A DNA stretch of 64,000 bases from CAVYPR01 sp963770505 (GCA_963770505.1 CAVYPR010000006.1:248001-312000); one strand, 5' to 3'; shown: positions 41,402 to 51,984, counted from the stretch's first letter. Notes: generated by a model not told the origin, from the sequence alone. Program-made: numbers and translations.

Positions 41402-41862
41402 TCCTCGGCCACCAGCCTTTCGAGCAGCACGGTGAGCTCGGCCAGCGAGGCGCGATCGGCCTCGTCGAACTGGGAGAACCGCCGGGCCAAAAAGGCGTTC
41501 TTCTGTGAGCGGATCCGCTCGATCGTCCGCCGGCCGCCGGCCGTGAGCCGGACCCTGCTGACCCGCCCGTCGGCGGCGTCGCTCAGCCGCTCCAAGAGCC
41601 CCGCCGCCTCCATCCCGGCCACCAGCCGCGTCATGGTGGGGGGTTGGACCTGCTCGGCTACGGCGAGCTCCCCCAGGGTGGGGGTGCCCAGCCGGGCCAC
41701 CGTGGCCAGGGCCGATCCCTGGGACGGGGACAGTCCGGCCAGGGACTGCTGGCGGAGGCGCCGGTGGAGCCGGGTGACCGCGGCCCGCACCCGGGTGGCC
41801 AGCTCCTCGTCGGTGGGCGTGGGTCGGGCGGTGCTCTGGGTGCTGGGCGGGGCGGAAGCCAT
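41398..41862 (-). CDS. MarR-family transcriptional regulator
   Basis: This 154-residue winged-helix protein has LSPSQGSALATVARLGTPTL and LAVAEQVQPPTMTRLVAGME as the recognition region. AADGRVSRVRLTAGGRRTIE forms the wing. MarR proteins repress until a small-molecule ligand binds. The ATG at 41862 is fixed by a TATAAT box 6 nt upstream. The next in-frame ATG lies inside the operator. It almost certainly controls itself and the overlapping exporter. Confidence 0.92.
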   Translation of the reverse strand: MASAPPSTQSTARPTPTDEELATRVRAAVTRLHRRLRQQSLAGLSPSQGSALATVARLGTPTLGELAVAEQVQPPTMTRLVAGMEAAGLLERLSDAADGRVSRVRLTAGGRRTIERIRSQKNAFLARRFSQFDEADRASLAELTVLLERLVAEE

Positions 41863-41868
41863 AGTTCC

Positions 41869-41898
41869 ATTATAGTTAGTTTTACTAACTAATGTCAC
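41869..41898 (-). promoter_or_regulatory. Promoter of marR-exporter operon with overlapping operator
   Basis: The minus strand reads GTGACA, 18 nt, TATAAT, then 6 nt to the marR ATG. It is the best consensus promoter in the window. The spacer is filled by an inverted repeat, so a bound repressor would block polymerase. Confidence 0.72.
41873..41891. promoter_or_regulatory. MarR operator: 19-bp palindrome
   Basis: TAGTTAGT-TTT-ACTAACTA is a perfect 8-bp inverted repeat with a 3-nt spacer. It lies between the -35 and -10 elements and overlaps the -10. It is AT-rich in a GC-rich setting, and its length suits a MarR dimer. Confidence 0.75.
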
Positions 41899-41968
41899 GC
41901 GCCACGGTCCCGCCCGGCCCGCGGGCCCCGTCGGGGCGTCGGTACGATGAGGCGGACTGGAGGCGACG

Positions 41969-43729
41969 ATGGGGACCGCGATGCTGCCCGACTACGCCGA
42001 GCACGAGCAGGCCATCGGCCTCGACTGGTACCGCCTCGACCCGAACCTGGCCTTCCTGCTCGACCGCTACCTCCCCGACCCGGCCGAGCGGATCTATGCC
42101 GAGGAGCTCGTCGCCCCCTACGGTCCGCTCGTGGGCGGGACCATCGCCTCCCGGGCCGAGGAGACCGACGCCCACGGCCCGGTGCTCCGCCGCTACGACC
42201 GCTGGGGATCCGAGGTGGGCGAGGTGGTCCACAGCCCGACGTGGCTGGAGAACAAGGCCGACCTCGTCCGCCACGGGTTCGTCGGGGCCGCGGCCGACGC
42301 CCGGCGGCCCGTCCCGGGCGTGGTCACCGCGTCGCGCGCCTACCTGGTGAGCCAGGCCGAGACGGCCATCTACTGCGGGCTGGGCATGACCGGAGGGGCG
42401 GCCGACGTGGTCGGGCGGTGGGGCCCCGAGTCGGTGAAGGATGCCATCGTCTCCAGACTCACCAGCCTCGACCCCGCCACCTCGTGGGAGGGCGGCATGT
42501 TCCTCACCGAGCGCCAGGGCGGGAGCGACGTGGGGGCCAACACCACCCGGGCCATGCAGGACGGCGACGAGTGGGTGCTCTTCGGGGAGAAGCACTTCTG
42601 CTCCAACGTCGACGCCGACATCTTCATCGTGCTCGCCCGACCCGACGGCGCGCCCGCGGGCACGCGCGGGCTGGCCACGTTCATCGTCCCCAGCCGGCTG
42701 CCCGACGGCTCCCCGAACGGCTTCATCGTGAAGCGCCTCAAGCCCAAGCTGGGCACGGTCGGCGTCCCGACCGGCGAGGTCACCCTCGACGGGGCGCGGT
42801 GCTGGCTGGCCGGAAGCTCGGGCTTGGGGGACGCGGCCCGTGACGGCCGCGGCCTCAACCGCATGATGGAGATGGTGAACGGGAGCCGGTTCGGCGTGGC
42901 CCTCATGGGGCTGGGGATCCACCGCCGCTCCTTCCTCGAGGCCGCCATCTACGCCGCCCGGCGCACCCAGTGGGGCCGGCGGATCGACGAGTACCCGCTG
43001 GTCCGCGAGACCCTGGTCGACCTCCTGGTCGACCTCGAGGCGGGCATGGCCGTCACCTACGAGTGTGCGGGCTCCGCCCGGGCCGCCGGGGACGCCGACG
43101 AGGCGCGGCTGCTGCGCAGGATCCTCATCCCCCTAGCCAAGATGCGGGCCACCCGGGTCGCCCTGTGGGCGGCCAGCACGGCCCTCGAGGTGTTCGGGGG
43201 CAACGGCTACATGACCGACTGGCCCATGGCCCGCCAGCTGCGCGACGCCCAGTGCCACACGATCTGGGAAGGGACCGAGAACATCCTCTGCCTCGACGTC
43301 CGGCGAGCCATGCACTCCGAGCGGGCCCACCTCGCCCTGGTGGCCCGGGTGGGCCGGGCCCTTGACGCCGCCTCGGGCCACAAGGTGCTGGCCTCGTCGG
43401 TGGACACCGTCTCGGCGTCGCTGGCCGACGCGCAGCGCGCCATCGACCACCTCTCGGGCGTCGACGACGACCTGCAGCTCCTCCACTCCCGGCGGCTGGC
43501 CGAGCTGCTGGCCGACACCGCCCAGGCCGCCCTCCTGCTCGACGAGGCGGCGTGGTCCCTCGACCGCAACGGAGACGCCCGCAAGGCGCTGGTGGCCCGG
43601 AGGTTCGTGGCGCGCAAGCTGGCCGACCGCCCGGTCCGGGGCATTCTGGACCCCGACCGCTCCGCCCTCGACCAGTTCGCGGCGATCACCCGGTACGGGC
43701 GGCTGGAGGCGGGCGACCTGGCAGCCTGA
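41969..43729 (+). CDS. AidB-like acyl-CoA dehydrogenase family protein
   Basis: This 586-residue flavoprotein is longer than ordinary FadE proteins. It has the AidB-type layout: MFLTERQGGSDVGANTTRAM, KPKLGTVGVPTGEVTLDGA, an Arg-rich RMMEMVNGSRFGVALMGLGI, and GGNGYMTDWPMARQLRDAQC. AidB itself is linked to alkylation stress in Escherichia coli. Here either a repair-related or a fatty-acid role is possible. The ATG follows GGAGG. A TACGAT box at 41943-41948 is a possible promoter. The gene is divergent from marR. Confidence 0.85.
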   Translation: MGTAMLPDYAEHEQAIGLDWYRLDPNLAFLLDRYLPDPAERIYAEELVAPYGPLVGGTIASRAEETDAHGPVLRRYDRWGSEVGEVVHSPTWLENKADLVRHGFVGAAADARRPVPGVVTASRAYLVSQAETAIYCGLGMTGGAADVVGRWGPESVKDAIVSRLTSLDPATSWEGGMFLTERQGGSDVGANTTRAMQDGDEWVLFGEKHFCSNVDADIFIVLARPDGAPAGTRGLATFIVPSRLPDGSPNGFIVKRLKPKLGTVGVPTGEVTLDGARCWLAGSSGLGDAARDGRGLNRMMEMVNGSRFGVALMGLGIHRRSFLEAAIYAARRTQWGRRIDEYPLVRETLVDLLVDLEAGMAVTYECAGSARAAGDADEARLLRRILIPLAKMRATRVALWAASTALEVFGGNGYMTDWPMARQLRDAQCHTIWEGTENILCLDVRRAMHSERAHLALVARVGRALDAASGHKVLASSVDTVSASLADAQRAIDHLSGVDDDLQLLHSRRLAELLADTAQAALLLDEAAWSLDRNGDARKALVARRFVARKLADRPVRGILDPDRSALDQFAAITRYGRLEAGDLAA

Positions 43730-43739
43730 CGGCCGGCCC

Positions 43740-44114
43740 TCAGTACCTCGGGACGTAGCCACCCTGGCCGAGGGAGGCGCTCTCGAAGGGGTCCGCTGTC
43801 TCGTCGACCCCGCCCACCACCTCGCGCACCCAGGGGAGCCGCTCGGTGAGGATCCTCTCGACGCCGCCCTGGAGGGTCGAGGCGCTGATGGCGCACGAGC
43901 TGCAGGCGCCCTGGAGCTGGACCTCGACCACGCCGGCCTCGACGTCGGCGCCCACCAGCACGAGGTCCCCGCCGTCGGCCTGGACGGCGGGCCGCATCAG
44001 CTCGATGAGCGCCTGGAGCTGGCCCAGCCGCTCGGCCCGCTCCGCCGCCTGGAGCGGGGACGCGCCCGTCGGCTCCGTGCCCTTGTCGATCTCGCCCTCG
44101 CTGCCTTCGGCCAT
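43740..44114 (-). CDS. NifU C-terminal-domain Fe-S scaffold protein
   Basis: This 124-residue protein has a NifU C-domain with the paired cysteines in LQGACSSCAISASTLQGGVE, preceded by LMRPAVQADGGDLVLVGADV. These domains hold or pass iron-sulphur clusters. The N-terminus is acidic and disordered, and the C-terminus adds GGVDETADPFESASLGQGGY. The ATG at 44114 has GAGGGGG at a normal distance; the long frame above it is shadow. It is convergent with the AidB-like gene. Confidence 0.9.
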   Translation of the reverse strand: MAEGSEGEIDKGTEPTGASPLQAAERAERLGQLQALIELMRPAVQADGGDLVLVGADVEAGVVEVQLQGACSSCAISASTLQGGVERILTERLPWVREVVGGVDETADPFESASLGQGGYVPRY

Positions 44115-44255
44115 GCTGCCCCCTCTTGTGCTCACACCATTCTCGCGTGCCCACGGCAGCTTCGTGCCCCCGGCGGCACCGGGCAGGCGGAGGCCTTGGG
44201 CAGGGGCCGCGGACCGCCCGCGGGCTACGGTCGGCCGATCGGCGACCAGTGGGAC

Positions 44256-44822
44256 ATGGACCCCGGCTCCTACCTCGAGATGGTGAGGGAGGAGATCCCG
44301 GCCTACGACGAGCTCGAGGACGAGCTCGCGGCGTCCACGGCCTCGGTCCGGGCACGGTCGATCCTCGACCTGGGGTGCGGCAGCGGTGAGACCGCTCGCC
44401 GGGTCCTGGCCCGGCACCCCGGGGCCACCCTCACCGGGGTGGACTCGAGCCCCGGGATGGTGCGCAGCGCCCGGGCGCTCCTGCCAAACGTGACGTTCGA
44501 GGTCGCTCGCCTCGAGGACCCGCTGCCCGACGGCCCGTTCGACCTGGTCGTCTCGGCCTTCGCCGTCCACCACCTCCCTGCCCTCGACAAGCACGGGCTC
44601 TTCGCCCGGATCGCCGCGGTGCTCGCCGCCGGGGGCCGCCTCGCGCTCCTCGACGTGGTCGTCCCCCGCGGGCCCGTGGCGCGCCCGGTGCCCCTGGAGG
44701 AGGGGCTGGACCTGCCCAGCCCGGTGGCCGACCACCTGACCTGGCTCTCCGAGGCCGGCCTCGAGCCCCGGGTCGTCCTCGAGCGCGGCGACCTGGCGCT
44801 GCTGGTGGCCGATCGCCGCTGA
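44256..44822 (+). CDS. Class I SAM-dependent methyltransferase
   Basis: This protein has 188 residues from the ATG. It shows motif I SILDLGCGSGETARRVL, post-I TLTGVDSSPG, and FDLVVSAFAVHHLPALDKHG with LAAGGRLALLDVVVP. The type is Methyltransf_25, with small-molecule or lipid substrates. A TACGGT box (44226-44231) lies 6 nt before an in-frame ATC at 44238, which would add IGDQWD to the N-terminus. If the gene is leaderless, the start could be that ATC. The ATG is the conservative choice. Confidence 0.8.
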   Translation: MDPGSYLEMVREEIPAYDELEDELAASTASVRARSILDLGCGSGETARRVLARHPGATLTGVDSSPGMVRSARALLPNVTFEVARLEDPLPDGPFDLVVSAFAVHHLPALDKHGLFARIAAVLAAGGRLALLDVVVPRGPVARPVPLEEGLDLPSPVADHLTWLSEAGLEPRVVLERGDLALLVADRR

Positions 44823-44854
44823 GGGGCGGATCGTCCGGGGATGGCGACCGGGCG

Positions 44855-45739
44855 TCAGCCTCGGGGGCCGGCGACCGGGTTCTCCAGGACGCCGACGCCG
44901 GCGATCTCGATGCGGACCACGTCGCCCGGCCGGAGCCAGCGCGGCGGGTCGAATCCCATCCCCACCCCCGACGGCGTCCCCGTGGCCAGGACGTCCCCCG
45001 GCTCCAGGGGGAACACGGTCGTCAGGTACTCGACCATCTCGGGGCAGCCGAAGATCATGTCGGCGGTCGAGGCGTCCTGGCGCAGCTCGCCGTTGACCCA
45101 GGTCCTCAGGCGCAGGGAGCCGGGGTCGGCCACCTCGTCGGGCGTGACGAGGAAGGGCCCGGTCGGGCAGTGGGAGTCGAACGACTTGCCCATGGTGAAC
45201 GTCGGCGAATGGGCCTGCCAGTCGCGCACGCTCACGTCGTTCACCACCGTGAACCCGGCGACCACGTCGAGCCAGCGGTCGGCCGGGACCCCCTTGGCCC
45301 GGCGGCCGACGACGACCCCCAGCTCGCCCTCGTAGTCGACCTGCTCGGAGACGGCCGGGATCACGATGGGGCTGCCCGGCCCCACCACGCAGGTCCGCTG
45401 CTTGTTGAACCAGTACTGGTGGGGCGGCGGCTCCCGGCCCATCTCGGCCACGTGGGCGCGGTAGTTCATCCCGATGCCCAGCACCTTGGGCGGGGCCGGA
45501 ACCGGGGCCAACAGCCGCACCGCCTCGAGCGGCCACCGGCGCCCACCGCCCGACGGGGCCGCCGCCGCGGCCTCGGTGGCCGGCTCTCCCGCCTCCAGCA
45601 GCGCCCGCATGTCCCCGGGCAGCCCGACCGCCGGGTCGGTGAGGTCGACGAGCTCGTCGCCGTCGACCACCCCGGTGCGCGCCGCGACCGGTCCCTCATC
45701 GGCCGTGGTGCTCGGTGGGAGGAAGCTGGCCAACCGCAC
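44855..45739 (-). CDS. Fumarylacetoacetate hydrolase-family protein
   Basis: This 294-residue enzyme has the FAH blocks LGIGMNYRAHVAEMG, the metal-binding Glu residues in VDYEGELGVVVGR, the Asp in VVNDVSVRDWQ, GKSFDSHCPTGPFLV, and TGTPSGVGMGFDPP. Members cleave C-C bonds or decarboxylate in aromatic-compound breakdown. The GTG at 45739 lies 8 nt behind a TAGGGT box; another GTG two codons up is possible. It is divergent from the P450, which hints at a shared catabolic role. Confidence 0.9.
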   Translation of the reverse strand: MRLASFLPPSTTADEGPVAARTGVVDGDELVDLTDPAVGLPGDMRALLEAGEPATEAAAAAPSGGGRRWPLEAVRLLAPVPAPPKVLGIGMNYRAHVAEMGREPPPHQYWFNKQRTCVVGPGSPIVIPAVSEQVDYEGELGVVVGRRAKGVPADRWLDVVAGFTVVNDVSVRDWQAHSPTFTMGKSFDSHCPTGPFLVTPDEVADPGSLRLRTWVNGELRQDASTADMIFGCPEMVEYLTTVFPLEPGDVLATGTPSGVGMGFDPPRWLRPGDVVRIEIAGVGVLENPVAGPRG

Positions 45740-45747
45740 GCCCACGG

Positions 45748-45753
45748 ACCCTA
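45748..45753 (-). promoter_or_regulatory. -10 box of the FAH-family gene
   Basis: It reads TAGGGT on the minus strand, 8 nt before the GTG at 45739. Confidence 0.45.
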
Positions 45754-45783
45754 CTGGGGCGATCCGCCCGCGGTGGGCGTCGG

Positions 45784-45789
45784 TAGGGT
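45784..45789 (+). promoter_or_regulatory. -10 box of the P450 gene
   Basis: TAGGGT lies 7 nt before the P450 ATG. A GAGGAG fills the gap, so leaderless and led initiation are both possible. Confidence 0.45.
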
Positions 45790-45796
45790 GAGGAGC

Positions 45797-47077
45797 ATGC
45801 AGCCTCGGGAGGTGCTTTCCCTCGAGGAGATCGACCTCTCGGACATCGAGTTCTGGGCCCGGCCGTGGTCCGAGCGCGAGGGTGCCTTCGTGACCCTTCG
45901 CCGGCTGGCCCCGAGGGCCCACTTCCCCGAGCCCGACCTGCGGGAGGTCTCGGCCCTGGCCCCGCCGCCCGGCGACGGCTACCGGGCGCTCACGCGCCAC
46001 GCCGACGTCACCGAGGTGAGCCGCCATCCCGAGATCTACCGCTCCGGTGCGGGGGCGGTCTCCTTCTTCGACCTCCCCGCCGAGATGCTCGAGTACTTCA
46101 GCGGGATGATCAGCACCGACAACCCGCGGCACGCCCGGCTCCGCCGCATCGTCTCGGCCGCCTTCAGCCCGCGGATGGTGCGCAGCATCGAGAACCACAT
46201 CCAGCGGGTGGCCGATGACGTCGTCGACCGCGTGGTGGCCTCGGGCGGGTGCGACTTCGTGAGCGAGGTGGCCGCTCCCCTGCCGCTGCGGGTCATCTGC
46301 GACATGATGGGCATCCCGCCGTCGGAGCTCGACACCGTGCTGCGCTGCTCGAACATGATCCTGAGCAGCGGCGACCCCGAGTACGTCCCCGAGGGCTCGG
46401 ACCCGATGGCCCTCATCTTCGCGGCCGCCACCGAGCTCACCTCCCTTATGGAGGGGATTGGCGCCGACCGGCTGGCCCGACCGACCGACGACCTCACGTC
46501 CGCCCTCATCACCACCAACATCGACGGGGAGTCGCTCACCCACGCCGAGCTGGCGTCCTTCTTCATCCTGCTGGTCGTGGCGGGGAACGAGACCACTCGC
46601 AACGCCATCAGCCACGGGCTCTGGGCCCTCACCGAGCACCCCGACCAGCGTGCGATCTGGTGGGCCGACTTCGAGGGGGTGGCCCCCACGGCTGTCGAGG
46701 AGATCGTGCGTTGGGCCTCCCCGGTGATCTGGATGCGCCGGACGCTCTCCGCCGACGCCGTCCTCTCCGGCGAAGAGCTCCAGGCCGGGGAGAAGGTGCT
46801 GCTCTTCTACAACTCGGCCAACCGCGACGAGGAGGTCTTCGCCGACCCGTACGTGTTCGACCTGCGACGCACACCGAACCCGCATGTGGGGTTCGGGGCC
46901 GCCGGACCCCACTTCTGCCTCGGTGCCCACCTCGCCCGGCGGGAGATCACCGTGATGTTCCGCGAGCTGTGCACCCGGCTCCCCGACATCCGCGCCACGT
47001 CAGAGCCCGACCGCCTGCGGTCCAACTTCATCAACGGGATCAAGCACCTGCCCTGCACCTTCACCCCGGTGGCCTGA
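45797..47077 (+). CDS. Cytochrome P450 (CYP124/125/142-like)
   Basis: This 426-residue soluble P450 has the I-helix oxygen motif VVAGNETTRNAIS, the K-helix ExxR in AVEEIVRWASPVIWMRR, and the heme loop FGAAGPHFCLGAHLARREI with Cys. MISTDNPRHARLRRIVSAAF resembles the actinobacterial CYP124/125/142 group. That group oxidises the tail carbons of sterols and methyl-branched lipids. Redox partners are not nearby. The subfamily is inferred from these blocks; an alignment would settle it. Confidence 0.92.
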   Translation: MQPREVLSLEEIDLSDIEFWARPWSEREGAFVTLRRLAPRAHFPEPDLREVSALAPPPGDGYRALTRHADVTEVSRHPEIYRSGAGAVSFFDLPAEMLEYFSGMISTDNPRHARLRRIVSAAFSPRMVRSIENHIQRVADDVVDRVVASGGCDFVSEVAAPLPLRVICDMMGIPPSELDTVLRCSNMILSSGDPEYVPEGSDPMALIFAAATELTSLMEGIGADRLARPTDDLTSALITTNIDGESLTHAELASFFILLVVAGNETTRNAISHGLWALTEHPDQRAIWWADFEGVAPTAVEEIVRWASPVIWMRRTLSADAVLSGEELQAGEKVLLFYNSANRDEEVFADPYVFDLRRTPNPHVGFGAAGPHFCLGAHLARREITVMFRELCTRLPDIRATSEPDRLRSNFINGIKHLPCTFTPVA

Positions 47078-47087
47078 CCGGCCCGCC

Positions 47088-47711
47088 TCACGCGTCCTCG
47101 GTGGCCTTCCCCGGGGACCGCGGCCCGCTCGAGCGGACCTCCTCGACGCGCTGGAAGGCGGCCCGCAGGTCGGAGATCCAGGCGTCCTCGTGGGCCCCGA
47201 CCAGCCTGACGCACCAGGCCAGCGCCTCGCTGCGGCTGCGGGCCACGCCGGCGTCGACCAGGGTGTCGAGCACCAGGCGCTCGGGCATGCGGAGCCTGGT
47301 CATCACCGGCACGCTGGCCGTGGTGAAGTGCGCCGTGGTGGCGCCGCAGGTCGCGCCCCAGCTGACACGGCGGCCGAAGGCGGCCTGGGCCTCCTCGGCG
47401 ATCCGCATCCGCCGCTCACGGGTGTCCTCGCGGTGGCCCCCGATCCGAGCCGCCTCGGCCGTGCTCCGTTCCTCGTCGGTGGCGCCCTCGGCCAGCTCGA
47501 CCGCCGCCAGCTCGCCCACCACCAGGATCTCGTCGTGGTCGACCTCCACCGAGGGCGGCCCGCTGTACCACCCCTCGGGGAGCCGACCGGCGAACCAGGC
47601 CCGGATCTGCTGGCGCTGCTCGGTCGAGGTGCGCTCGTCGGTCCAGCGGCGCGGCCTCCCGCGCCCCCGACGTGGCCCCACCCGCTCCTGCGCCTGCCCC
47701 GCTGTCCTCAT
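47088..47711 (-). CDS. Putative regulator with C-terminal ribbon-helix-helix-like segment
   Basis: This 207-residue protein has a basic N-terminus (GQAQERVGPRRGRGRPRRWT). A middle domain follows, with VEVDHDEILVVGELAAVELA and a long charged helix. The C-terminal stretch VPVMTRLRMPERLVLDTLVD plus AGVARSRSEALAWCVRLVGA reads like a ribbon-helix-helix DNA-binding unit. Similar proteins occur in actinobacteria without an assigned function, as far as I recall. The ATG at 47711 has AGGAGG. Its upstream region holds three phased TTAC repeats, a likely autoregulatory site. Confidence 0.65.
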   Translation of the reverse strand: MRTAGQAQERVGPRRGRGRPRRWTDERTSTEQRQQIRAWFAGRLPEGWYSGPPSVEVDHDEILVVGELAAVELAEGATDEERSTAEAARIGGHREDTRERRMRIAEEAQAAFGRRVSWGATCGATTAHFTTASVPVMTRLRMPERLVLDTLVDAGVARSRSEALAWCVRLVGAHEDAWISDLRAAFQRVEEVRSSGPRSPGKATEDA

Positions 47712-47768
47712 CCCTGCCTCCTGACCGGCCCAAAGTGGGCCTGACCGCACCGTGCCTCCGTGTGGGCA

Positions 47769-47788
47769 TTACGTACTTACAAAATTAC
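47769..47788. promoter_or_regulatory. Three phased TTAC direct repeats before the RHH-like gene
   Basis: TTAC occurs at 47769, 47777 and 47785, each followed by four other bases, giving an exact 8-bp period. The stretch from about 47768 to 47795 is AT-rich within GC-rich DNA. RHH repressors often bind tandem short repeats. The repeats lie about 58-77 nt before the RHH-like gene's ATG. Confidence 0.5.
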
Positions 47789-47847
47789 AATATAGTGCTC
47801 GTGAACCGGCATGTGACGCGGCCGGCGAAGCGAGGAGGGGGGCCCGG

Positions 47848-48668
47848 TCAGACGTCGAGGGCGAGCAGGTCGCTGGCCAGGACCACCCGGCCGGCGAAGT
47901 GCGCGGCCGCCTGGGCCAGCCATTCGTCCTCGGTGCCGGCGGTGGGCGGGGGCACCAGGTGGGTGAGGACGAGGGTCCCGACCCCGCCCCGGGCCGCCGT
48001 CCGGGCCGCATCGTCCACCGCCGAGTGGTAGTCGAGCACGTCGAGCAGCCGCGGCAGGCCGATCGACTCGATCAGGTCGCGGCGGACCACCGTCTGCACC
48101 AGCATGTCGGTCCCGTCGGCGAGGAGGTCGAGCCCCCCGCAGGGCACGGTGTCCCCGGCGATCACCACCGAGCGGACCCCGTCGTCAACGCGGTAGCCGA
48201 CCGTCGGGCGCACCGGTGCGTGGTCGTTGGGCGCCGCGGTGACCCGGACCGGGCCCTCCTAGAAGACGGTCCCCGACTCCACCTCGGTCACCTCGGCCGC
48301 CGGGCGCCACGTCAGGTCGGCGTGATGGGCCAGGCGGTAGCCGATGTCGGGTTCGAGCATGGCCTCGGCGGCCCGCAGGAGGCCCGCCGACCCCACCGGC
48401 CCGACGACCGGCAGCGGGTTGGGCGACAACGACGTGATCCAGCGCGTGGTGCACACGTCGTTCAGGTCGGTGACGCGGTCGCTGTGGAGGTGGGTGAGGA
48501 AGAGCGCCCGCAGGGCGCCGGCGGCCGACCCCGCGCCGGCGGCCCGCATGAGCACCCGCGCCCGCAGTCGAAGAGCACGTCGCCGGCCGAGGTGCGGACC
48601 AACGTGGCCGGGCCGGCTCGCTCGGGGTCCGGCAGGGGGCTCCCGGTCCCCAGGGTCAAGAACTTCAC
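47848..48668 (-). pseudogene. Broken metallo-beta-lactamase-fold hydrolase (RNase Z-like)
   Basis: The frame begins with a GTG (KFLTLGTGSPLPDPERAGP). It shifts near 48565-48570, where GGGCGCGGG appears to lack one G (DCGRG then VLMRAAGAG). It continues with the metal motif LFLTHLHSDRVTDL, meets a TAG at 48259-48261, and stays readable in the same frame to LDYHSAVDD and ASDLLALDV. The domain would be whole if both lesions were repaired. It lies 19 nt after the acs stop, co-directional. Either the gene is decaying or the assembly has errors. Confidence 0.8.
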
Positions 48669-48687
48669 CGCATCGCTCCGGCGTGGT

Positions 48688-50679
<1,992 letters not shown>

Positions 50680-50778
50680 GTTCACACCCTCCTCCACCTG
50701 GCCGGCCACGCGTGCCGGCACGCATCCCAACCTACCCAGCAGGACGATCGCCGACGCCGGCGGGGATCCCATCCTCTC

Positions 50779-51981
50779 CTATGTCGACGAGCCGTACTGG
50801 AGGGGCACCGACACCGTTCCCTGGCGCAGCCAGTGCCCGCCGGCCGGGTCGAGCGTGAAGGTGGTGAGGACCTTGCCGGCCACGGCGAGGGCGGAGGCTC
50901 CCCCACCCGGGTCGAGATTGACGACGGCGGTCCGGCGCGGGAGCGGGGGCAGCGCTGACCACGTCGCCTTGGGGCCAGTGACCGTCTCGGCCTGCCCACC
51001 GCCACCCGGCACCGACGACACCACCACCTCGCTCCCGCCGGAACCGAAGCCGGTGGCAATGATCCGGCCGGAGAGCCGCAGACCGGCTGAGTAGCTCCAG
51101 GGGGCTGTCAACGCAGGCCGCCACATGGCAAAGAGAACGGGGCTCGGCCCTCCCGCCTCCACCAGTCCGGCTGTCCCGTCGGCCCCGCTCTCCAAACGGA
51201 GCACCGTGGTCGGGCGAGCGCCGGCGGCCCCCGGCAGTCGAGGTCTGCTCAGCCGCCAGCCGCCGTCGCCGCGGGTGAGGACGCCCACCTGCCCCCCGGC
51301 CGCGCAGCTCCCGCCGACCACCGGCTCACCCGAATGATCGGCAACGGCGGAAAGTCGGGTCAGTCCGCAGGCGCGACCTGCGGGTGACGCGGCCAGTTTC
51401 GGCATCCCCACCACGGCCCGCCAGGCGCTCCGTGAGTCCGACGCGCCGAGCACCGTGCCGCCGGCGGTCCGTACTAGGGCAAAACGGCTTCCGCCGGGTT
51501 CGGCGGCCACGGCATCGGGCACACCCAAGAGCCCCGACGGCAGGACCGACGGCGACCACGTCTGGCCACCGTCGGTGGAACGGGCCAGGGGCGAGAAGGT
51601 CAACAGTTGACTGGGCTCGAAGCCGACGATGGCTGTGGATGTCGAACTGAAGGCGGCGGCAAGCCCTCCGTTGTCGGCGACGGCCGGCGGGGTCACCAGC
51701 GTCCAGGCTGCTGACGCTGACGAGCGACGAAAGAGCTGCCAGAAGGTGTCGTTGGGTTGATTGAGCTGACCCATCGCCACAATCGCCCACGAAGACTGGG
51801 TTGTCGAGAAGGCGGAGGCGAGCGGGGCGACTGCGGGATTCGCCGCGGGCGAGGATCCCGAGGGCACCGTCCCTGCCACCACAGCCGAGGCGAGCGTGAC
51901 GACAGACAGTGCCAACCGGCGTGCAGACAGCTGTCGCCAGGCACCGAGTGAGGCCCTTCGCCGGCGCTGACTGAGTAGCAA
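50779..51981 (-). CDS. Secreted protein with Asp-box (BNR) beta-propeller features
   Basis: This 400-residue protein has an Arg-rich N-terminus and a hydrophobic core (LALSVVTLASAVVAGTVPSG), consistent with a signal peptide. The body has one clear Asp box, RSTDGGQTWSPS, and repeated WS/WR-type strands, so a propeller is likely. No catalytic sialidase triad was recognised. The TTG start at 51981 is supported by GGAG 7 nt upstream and by lying just past the SCO1-fusion stop. It is the last gene of that operon. The function is unknown. Confidence 0.65.
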   Translation of the reverse strand: MLLSQRRRRASLGAWRQLSARRLALSVVTLASAVVAGTVPSGSSPAANPAVAPLASAFSTTQSSWAIVAMGQLNQPNDTFWQLFRRSSASAAWTLVTPPAVADNGGLAAAFSSTSTAIVGFEPSQLLTFSPLARSTDGGQTWSPSVLPSGLLGVPDAVAAEPGGSRFALVRTAGGTVLGASDSRSAWRAVVGMPKLAASPAGRACGLTRLSAVADHSGEPVVGGSCAAGGQVGVLTRGDGGWRLSRPRLPGAAGARPTTVLRLESGADGTAGLVEAGGPSPVLFAMWRPALTAPWSYSAGLRLSGRIIATGFGSGGSEVVVSSVPGGGGQAETVTGPKATWSALPPLPRRTAVVNLDPGGGASALAVAGKVLTTFTLDPAGGHWLRQGTVSVPLQYGSST

Positions 51982-51984
51982 GCT

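Noticed and set aside
37211..43729. A single fatty-acid operon linking the two acyl-CoA dehydrogenases
   Set aside because: They are separated by two exporters and MarR on mixed strands and have their own promoters, so no joint pathway is supported.
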